Below are positions 32,580-37,570 of a DNA stretch of 37,570 nt, piece by piece (within the stretch, counting starts at the first letter, position 1; every line of letters starts with the position of its first letter). This DNA comes from Clostridia bacterium (GTDB lineage Bacteria; Bacillota; Sulfobacillia; SLMV01), in assembly GCA_003552525.1 (NCBI GenBank), contig PUNF01000214.1:1-37570 (forward strand), read 5' to 3'. Made by a program: the position numbers and the translations under genes. The notes beneath the pieces are model-generated. The model made no database searches and was not told the origin of the DNA. It was given only the letters and a program-made list of their open reading frames with translations.

Positions 32580-33530
32580 CTAGCGGGGACCCGCATCCTC
32601 AATACCATGCCAGTAGGAGTCATATCGAGAAAGCGTCCATACGTCGCCGGAGCAGAAGGCGCGGTGACGATCACCAAATGTACCTGCTAGGGCCATCTCA
32701 CCACGCTCTCCGGTGCAGTGACCAGAAATGACCCCTCCTTCCACCATATCCATCAAGGAGGCGACGGTTGCATCAATGCGCTCCGTCTCTGCATCATAAA
32801 GGTGTAAACCCCCTGCCAGCGCGCGCACGGGAAAGCCAACGAACAATTCTTTGGCATGGGCCACCGTATTGACCGGTCCCGCGTGACTGCACCCGGTCAG
32901 GACGACCAGTTCGTTACCGAGGCTCAAGTATACCGCCAAATCCTCGGGCTCCCCATCGTGCTCCAGAACACCTTCCCGAAGCGTAGCCACGTGCGGCCGC
33001 ACCTGTTCAAACTCCACCCTCCGCGGAATACTCCCGCTCATCCATACGCCGGGAGCGAGGGATAACGGGGCGGCCACAGGCAACCAGCGAGCCGGCTCAA
33101 GCCGATCAAACCCAGGCGAATCCATGCCAATGTACTGCAGGCGCGGGTGCGTTCGATATGCCCTCCTCGTGATGTCCGGGTGCGCGACCACCATGCTCGC
33201 GGCACCTGTTCCAGACAACAACCACTCAAGGCCGCCCGTATGGTCATGGTGACAGTGAGATAGAACCACCCAATCGATTTCTTCAGGTGACACCCCCAAC
33301 TCACCCAGGTTGTGCCGCAGGATTTCACCTGAGGCACCGGTGTCAAACAAGAGGTAGGCACTTGTTTCATCGGACCAAGCCAGGCTGGCAAGGAGAGCAA
33401 ATCCGTGCTCCGATCGCATGCGACCACCCTGGGGCGTCCGATTACTGGTCACGATCGCCAGTTCCACTCGATCGAGAACCGGGCTTTCGAAATCCACGTG
33501 CTTCATCCCCTCCCACATCCGGATAGGCAT
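32580..33530 (-). CDS. MBL-fold metallo-hydrolase (dihydropterin phosphate synthase-like)
   Basis: 316 residues with the metallo-beta-lactamase core: SHCHHDHTGG (metal ligands His92, His94, Asp96, His97), LTGCSHAG (third ligand loop), and ISGHCTGE at the C-terminal ligand. The order GCSHAGxVN and RALAGGLHL is that of the MBL subgroup annotated as 7,8-dihydropterin-6-yl-methyl-aminobenzene phosphate synthase; that reaction is not proven here. The start is uncertain: ATG 33530 lies 2 bases after the transporter stop but has no SD, while ATG 33506 and GTG 33500 have GGGAGGGG close by. Translation is probably coupled to the DASS gene. Confidence 0.85.
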   Translation of the reverse strand: MPIRMWEGMKHVDFESPVLDRVELAIVTSNRTPQGGRMRSEHGFALLASLAWSDETSAYLLFDTGASGEILRHNLGELGVSPEEIDWVVLSHCHHDHTGGLEWLLSGTGAASMVVAHPDITRRAYRTHPRLQYIGMDSPGFDRLEPARWLPVAAPLSLAPGVWMSGSIPRRVEFEQVRPHVATLREGVLEHDGEPEDLAVYLSLGNELVVLTGCSHAGPVNTVAHAKELFVGFPVRALAGGLHLYDAETERIDATVASLMDMVEGGVISGHCTGERGEMALAGTFGDRHRAFCSGDVWTLSRYDSYWHGIEDAGPR

Positions 33531-33532
33531 TG

Positions 33533-34933
33533 CTAGCGGAACCAGAGCAGGTTGGCTGTGACAGATAATGCCACCACACCAACAATGGTGAGAAGTAAGC
33601 CAGCCTTAGTCATATCATAAGTCTTGAATTGGTTAGAACTATAGACAATCGCGTTGGGCGGTGTGTTGGCGGGCAACAAGAATGCCATGCAACTCGCAAG
33701 TCCGGCCACGATCGCCAGGGGCACCGACGGCATGCCCAGTTGCGCGGCAAGGCCGATCGAAACCGGGACGAAAGTCGTCGATGTGGCCGTCAGGCTCGAA
33801 AAGAATGTGATGCTCATGGCCGTTACGAAGGCAAGAAAGGTGACCACGATGTAGGGGCTCACGCCGGTGAGAAACCCCGACAAACTATCAGCGATCACCG
33901 TAATGACCCCCGATTCGTGCAACCCGGAGCCTAGGGCGAGTCCACCACCCACGAGAATGAAGATGTCCCAGCCCATCTCGCTGGCTGCATCCTTCCATTT
34001 GACGACACCAATACCTGGCGCTACGAACATCAGGGCGATGATCACCGATGCAATATAAAGCCAGCCCGACATCAACGGGAATATTGAATCGGCAATCCAC
34101 AGCAAGACGGCGAGGGAGAATAGCACCATCACCTTTCGTTGTCCCCGGTCTGCCGGACCCATTTCATCCAGCTCAGACCGCACCGCGTCAGTCCCGCCCT
34201 CTATGCTATCGATCTCGGGAGGGAAGAGCATCAGCAGCAAGCGCCAGGCCACCGGGATCAGGATGATCACGACGGGCACTGCCCGGATCATCCAGTCCAA
34301 GAATCCAACCTGGACCCCCAGCATATCGTCAATGAAGGCAATGGTAATCGAGCATGCTGGTGTGCCGGCGGGAGTTCCCATGCCGCCGATATTTGCCGCA
34401 TAGGCAATTCCTATCATGGCTACCTTCCCGAGATTACTGGAAACACCGGAGACTTGGGCCATGCGTATGATGCCAAGGGCGATGGGCATCATAATCGCCG
34501 TTGCCGCAGAATTGGAAATCCACATGGACAGAAACGCCGTCGCGATCATGATGCCAAGAATCAGCCGATCCGTACGCTCTCCCATTGCCGAAACAATGTT
34601 GAGGCTGATTCTCCGGTCGAGACTATATTGGCTCAATGCCGTAGCCATTACAAAACCCGCAAATATAATGCTATTGACCGGTGTGGCTATGTAACCCAAC
34701 CCTTGGCCAATCGGCTGAATGCCCACCAGCGCCTGCAACAAGATGACGACCAATCCAGTGAGCGCAATCGGTATGCACTCGGTAATCCAGAACACGGCAC
34801 CAATGAGCGCGATGGCAATCATTCGCACCCCGTCTTCGGAAAACACCTCGGGGAAGGGTAGTAAAGTCATGAGCGTCGCACCGGCGAGCGTAATCACAAC
34901 GATCAGGAAGTTTCTTCTATCCGCGTTCGACAT
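33533..34933 (-). CDS. DASS-family (SLC13) Na+-coupled carboxylate transporter
   Basis: 466 residues, polytopic. Family signatures: WITECIPIALTGL in the first third, the SNSAAT sodium/substrate motif (MWISNSAATAIMMPIALGI), AANIGGMGTPAGTPA after it, and the mirrored second-half motif SSLTATSTTFVPV with LLPANTPPNAIVY. It imports or exchanges di- or tricarboxylates, usually with Na+, which fits a sodium-based cell. A possible promoter on the minus strand upstream is TTGTCC-N17-TCTAAT. The MBL hydrolase follows after 2 bases. Confidence 0.92.
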   Translation of the reverse strand: MSNADRRNFLIVVITLAGATLMTLLPFPEVFSEDGVRMIAIALIGAVFWITECIPIALTGLVVILLQALVGIQPIGQGLGYIATPVNSIIFAGFVMATALSQYSLDRRISLNIVSAMGERTDRLILGIMIATAFLSMWISNSAATAIMMPIALGIIRMAQVSGVSSNLGKVAMIGIAYAANIGGMGTPAGTPACSITIAFIDDMLGVQVGFLDWMIRAVPVVIILIPVAWRLLLMLFPPEIDSIEGGTDAVRSELDEMGPADRGQRKVMVLFSLAVLLWIADSIFPLMSGWLYIASVIIALMFVAPGIGVVKWKDAASEMGWDIFILVGGGLALGSGLHESGVITVIADSLSGFLTGVSPYIVVTFLAFVTAMSITFFSSLTATSTTFVPVSIGLAAQLGMPSVPLAIVAGLASCMAFLLPANTPPNAIVYSSNQFKTYDMTKAGLLLTIVGVVALSVTANLLWFR

Positions 34934-35090
34934 CCCCAGAATTCCACCACCCTTTCTCTCCCATCTCCTGCAATTATGCCATTAGATGAGGCGACGAACC
35001 ATAGGACAATGGGATACAGTGACCGATCCACGGTACACCTCGCAGCATCGACGTACGAAAACACCGCTGCCAGCTGCATATTGCGTGCGA

Positions 35091-35096
35091 TATAAT
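35091..35096 (+). promoter_or_regulatory. -10 box of the DUF2726 gene promoter
   Basis: A consensus TATAAT lies 50 bases before the GTG 35146. The -35 at the expected distance is poor, so an activator or an atypical contact may be needed. Confidence 0.4.
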
Positions 35097-35145
35097 GAGA
35101 CCGTAACAAAGGCATGATTGCGCCATCAGGAGAGGGGGCAGATCG

Positions 35146-35631
35146 GTGACAGCTACGACCGGACTACCCATCATGTTAGCGCCCGTTTTCCTGCTATTCT
35201 TCTCACTTGGGCTCAAAGTGGGGCTGGGCAGGCGTCAACATTGGCATCGACGGCAGGAAACGATCAGAGCGAGACAGTCCATTGTCTCGCCACGCATCCA
35301 GTCGGTGTACGATAAACTACGACCCCGTATACCCCGGAGTCATCACATGGTTCCCATGGTACCCATTGCCCGCATCGTGGAAATAGACGGTCAAAGGCGT
35401 GAAAATCGCGCGCACAACGACCTCTGCGTCGACCTCATTGTGTGTGATGCGAATTGGAAGCCATACCTCGGAATCGTCGCCGATGACAGCAGGCGAAACG
35501 GTCAGGCTTCCGAAGATACCCGAATACGTGGCCTTCTAACTCGCGCCGAAATCCCCTCTGTGGTCGTTCCCACCGAGGGCCCGGAGGGTACACTGGCCGT
35601 GGAGAAATTTGCGCAATCAAGGGCGAGCTGA
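35146..35631 (+). CDS. Membrane-anchored DUF2726-type protein
   Basis: 161 residues: an N-terminal membrane helix (LPIMLAPVFLLFFSLGLKVGLG, about residues 7-28), a basic linker, then a domain with LCVDLIVCDANWKPYLGIVADDSRRNG and IRGLLTRAEIPSVVVP. That resembles DUF2726, a restriction-endonuclease-like fold found in proteins of unknown role; nuclease activity is not evident, since the D-ExK residues are not all visible. GTG 35146 has GAGGGGG 7 bases upstream. It converges on the SEC-C gene with only 7 bases between the stops. Confidence 0.7.
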   Translation: MTATTGLPIMLAPVFLLFFSLGLKVGLGRRQHWHRRQETIRARQSIVSPRIQSVYDKLRPRIPRSHHMVPMVPIARIVEIDGQRRENRAHNDLCVDLIVCDANWKPYLGIVADDSRRNGQASEDTRIRGLLTRAEIPSVVVPTEGPEGTLAVEKFAQSRAS

Positions 35632-35638
35632 GGGTGAC

Positions 35639-36910
35639 TCATGTTCTTTGAAAAAGCGATCTCCTCACGTGGCGCGCCGCCTCCACCCATCCGGCCTCCT
35701 GGAGGTCTTGCGCGTATAGTAGGAGACTCACATGATCCTCTTCGATAATCGCGGATACCCCCGGCTGCTCTTGCGCGTTCGACAATTTATCACGCACACA
35801 AGATGCGTAAATGACGCCCAATACACCATCCAATTCAGGCAGGCCATGGCACTCCAGGAGCGCAACCATTGCCTCAAGGGATTCTACTTGCTGCGTGTGC
35901 ACATGTTGACGCTCCTCGATCCAGGCGTTCAACGCATGCTTGATCGTGGGCAGGAAGTGCGGCCAATCCCTCTTCATCGGCGTGCGCATGTGTGTCGTGA
36001 TGGGCTGTTCCCACCAGGCTCCCCATTTCCGTATATCGAACAATGCATCGTACCCTGGATGGTCGGGATCCGCAATCAATGAACGCATCCGGAGGGCGCC
36101 GTTGACGACACTAAAGAGAGGAAGATCCAGCGAAATCTCTCCTGCCACCATGCGTTCGACCGCATCCTGCGAACATGCACGCAAGCGTAGGATGTCGTCC
36201 CGTTGGGAAGACGATTGGCTGGGATCGGTAAGCGCGATGTCACCCATCTCCTCGGCGTCGAAACGTGGCTCCCAAAACTCCGACAACGTGATGCGGAAGA
36301 ATGCATCCCACACCGCGTTCTCCGAAATCGGGAGATCCTGGTGTAGATTCCAAAGTCCCCACACCACGACCGCCAGGATTCGCCTACCTGCACCCATGCG
36401 CCGAGCACGAAAAATGAGCGACCAGTGCACGCTCTCGACGAAATCGGGCGTCAGATAGGGTTTCAGGCACCCACCGATGAGATCGCGTGATGCATCGGCG
36501 GGGGAGTCGGGATCAACGCATACGCCCTCGATGATCCGCTCGATCAAAGAGTCCGACAAAGATTCCACGGGCAAACGAACATTCGATTCTGCGAGTAAAT
36601 CGCGCAATCCTTGATCTAGATCCTGGACACCCTCCGGGTAGTCCATGAGTGCCATGATCAACTCTTCAGTTGCCGCGGTAAGATCTTCGACCGTGGGAGG
36701 GATTTCCCCGGGAGGTGGCCTCAGGCCCGACAAGAGGCCGTAGGCATAGAGAGGGAGGTCGATCCTGTCCCAACCCATGACGGCCTGCTGTAACATCTGC
36801 GTGATGCGCCTGCGAACGTATGTCACCGGCTCCAAACAGCACTCGGCATAAGGGATGCCGCTACCGCAAGGACACCGGCGATCTGAAGGTATAACCAATC
36901 GGAATCGCAA
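35639..36910 (-). CDS. SEC-C motif protein of unknown function
   Basis: 423 residues. The N-terminus carries a SEC-C zinc motif: Cys13, Cys15, Cys24, Cys25 in RRCPCGSGIPYAECCLEP. SEC-C is known from the end of SecA and from many unrelated proteins, where it binds zinc and partner proteins. The remaining 390 residues are mostly helical, acidic and not recognised; one Trp-rich stretch (KWGAWWEQPITTH) lies near residue 290. TTG 36910 has GGAGG 6 bases upstream. A cytoplasmic scaffold or adaptor is a guess. Confidence 0.75.
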   Translation of the reverse strand: MRFRLVIPSDRRCPCGSGIPYAECCLEPVTYVRRRITQMLQQAVMGWDRIDLPLYAYGLLSGLRPPPGEIPPTVEDLTAATEELIMALMDYPEGVQDLDQGLRDLLAESNVRLPVESLSDSLIERIIEGVCVDPDSPADASRDLIGGCLKPYLTPDFVESVHWSLIFRARRMGAGRRILAVVVWGLWNLHQDLPISENAVWDAFFRITLSEFWEPRFDAEEMGDIALTDPSQSSSQRDDILRLRACSQDAVERMVAGEISLDLPLFSVVNGALRMRSLIADPDHPGYDALFDIRKWGAWWEQPITTHMRTPMKRDWPHFLPTIKHALNAWIEERQHVHTQQVESLEAMVALLECHGLPELDGVLGVIYASCVRDKLSNAQEQPGVSAIIEEDHVSLLLYAQDLQEAGWVEAARHVRRSLFQRT

Positions 36911-37147
36911 TCTGCGCCTCCGTCCCCGACCCGCCGGGCAAGATGTAACCTTCCACCTTGGTCACGACGTTGCGCGAATACACGCTCGGTCTTCTCTTCT
37001 GATGTACCCTTTCCGGGTAAACAGCAAACCGCTGCGTGAGGCCAGGAGGGTTCCTTTCCAAGCGTCTCTGGTGAGAGAGGAGAAGGAAGTAGAACGGATC
37101 GGATGACGGTGTCGGATCCAGGGCGGAGACGAAGATGCAGAATGGGA
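36911..37147 (-). other. Intergenic region upstream of the SEC-C gene
   Basis: 237 bases. It holds the SD of the SEC-C gene (GGAGG at 36917-36921 on the minus strand). A small hairpin TACCC-TTTCC-GGGTA lies near 37005-37019. I find no convincing promoter, RNA gene or terminator here. Confidence 0.5.
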
Positions 37148-37570
37148 TCAGTGCAGCCTCAGTACCGCGATCTCCCCGCGGTCCGAGTAATACACGCAGG
37201 CCCGCTGGCCCGGGGATAACCCCTCGAGACCGACGTATCGATCATCGGCGTCATAGACTGCCGGTTCCCGCGCCTCGATCAGTGAGTTGGCTTCTACCTC
37301 GGGGTCACGCACCGCCTCATTCAGCGCACGAACTCTTACGGCTTCCTCTTCTGCATCGACGGATACGACCATATGCGGGCGCGAATCCGGGCTCGTCGAT
37401 ACCCAGGTTCGCACGCCCTCGACTTTCCCGGAGGGATTCACGCTCAGCTCGGCGAATTCACCCTCCCGAAGGCGAAGATCCGCGTCCGTGAAGCGCACCC
37501 ATAAGGCGGGAAAGGCGAGTTGATAGGTGACGGGCACTCCCGCCTGCTCGACCACGATGTGATACTGACC
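37148..37570 (-). CDS. Unidentified protein, C-terminal fragment (runs off the window)
   Basis: The minus-strand frame is open to the last base of the window (141 codons including the stop). The ATG-type start listed at 37555 is only an internal GTG, since GQYHIVVEQAG continues before it. The fragment is rich in beta-strand patterns: SVNPSGKVEGVRTWV, VSVDAEEEAVRVRALN, AVYDADDRYVGLEGLSPGQRACVYYSDRGEIAVLRLH. This looks like the last one or two beta-sandwich modules of a secreted or cell-surface protein, but no family is recognised. The full gene lies to the right. Confidence 0.6.
   Translation of the reverse strand, partial: GQYHIVVEQAGVPVTYQLAFPALWVRFTDADLRLREGEFAELSVNPSGKVEGVRTWVSTSPDSRPHMVVSVDAEEEAVRVRALNEAVRDPEVEANSLIEAREPAVYDADDRYVGLEGLSPGQRACVYYSDRGEIAVLRLH

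Noticed and set aside
36861-37061. A 66-residue minus-strand frame with a protein-like stretch (LPGGSGTEAQIAIPIGYTF)
   Set aside because: It overlaps the start of the SEC-C gene in another frame, has no clear SD, and no homologue comes to mind; not supported enough to call.
1-37570. CRISPR arrays, insertion sequences, prophage or rRNA genes
   Set aside because: No spaced direct repeats, transposase, integrase, phage structural gene or rRNA sequence was seen anywhere in the window.

Overview
The window is a gene-dense stretch of bacterial chromosome, roughly 57% GC by eye. It has short intergenic gaps, many GTG and TTG start codons backed by strong Shine-Dalgarno (SD) sites, and several 4- to 17-base gene overlaps. 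A T-box leader in front of ileS, a complete Rnf complex, an Mrp antiporter with separate MbhD/MbhE-type subunits, and a butyrate kinase together suggest an anaerobic Bacillota-like (Clostridia-grade) organism whose energy metabolism leans on Na+/H+ gradients. The phylum is an inference; no 16S or marker phylogeny is available here.

Layout. 1-790 (minus): a tRNA operon, Thr(TGT)-Tyr-fMet-Thr(GGT)-fMet, with its own promoter and terminator, then tuf, cut by the window edge. 872-1366 (minus): an orphan CheW. 1431-4273 (plus): a cation/proton antiporter operon made of a CPA2 antiporter broken into two frames at a G6 tract, a PII-like protein and a second CPA2 antiporter. 4292-8225 (minus): serine hydrolase, butyrate kinase and folC. 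8344-11840 (plus): promoter, Ile T-box leader and ileS. 12117-18572 (minus): rnfCDGEAB-apbE-NusG_II. 18799-21754 (minus): an arginine-deiminase-like protein without the catalytic Cys, a membrane-anchored ClpP-fold protease and a spermidine-synthase-like protein. 21973-23332 (plus): an HD-domain hydrolase and a CPBP membrane protease. 23318-28718 (minus): the Mrp antiporter. 28814-31258 (minus): an AI-2E family permease and an MFS transporter. 31444-32487 (plus): a cysteine-synthase-like PLP enzyme. 32580-34933 (minus): a DASS carboxylate transporter and an MBL hydrolase. 35146-35631 (plus): a DUF2726 protein. 35639-36910 (minus): a SEC-C protein. 37148-37570 (minus): the C-terminal part of an unidentified protein.

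How the genes fit together. Rnf couples ferredoxin:NAD+ oxidoreduction to Na+ or H+ export, and ApbE attaches FMN to RnfG and RnfD. Mrp and the two CPA2 antiporters exchange Na+/K+ for H+, and the DASS transporter and the MFS protein probably use ion gradients for organic acid transport. The window thus concentrates ion-gradient machinery in three separate operons. The most unusual items are the frame-broken antiporter with its PII-like partner, the deiminase-like protein lacking its nucleophile, the GVHH/EMHKS IleRS under T-box control, the duplicated initiator tRNA next to tuf, and the palindromic elements in front of rnfC.
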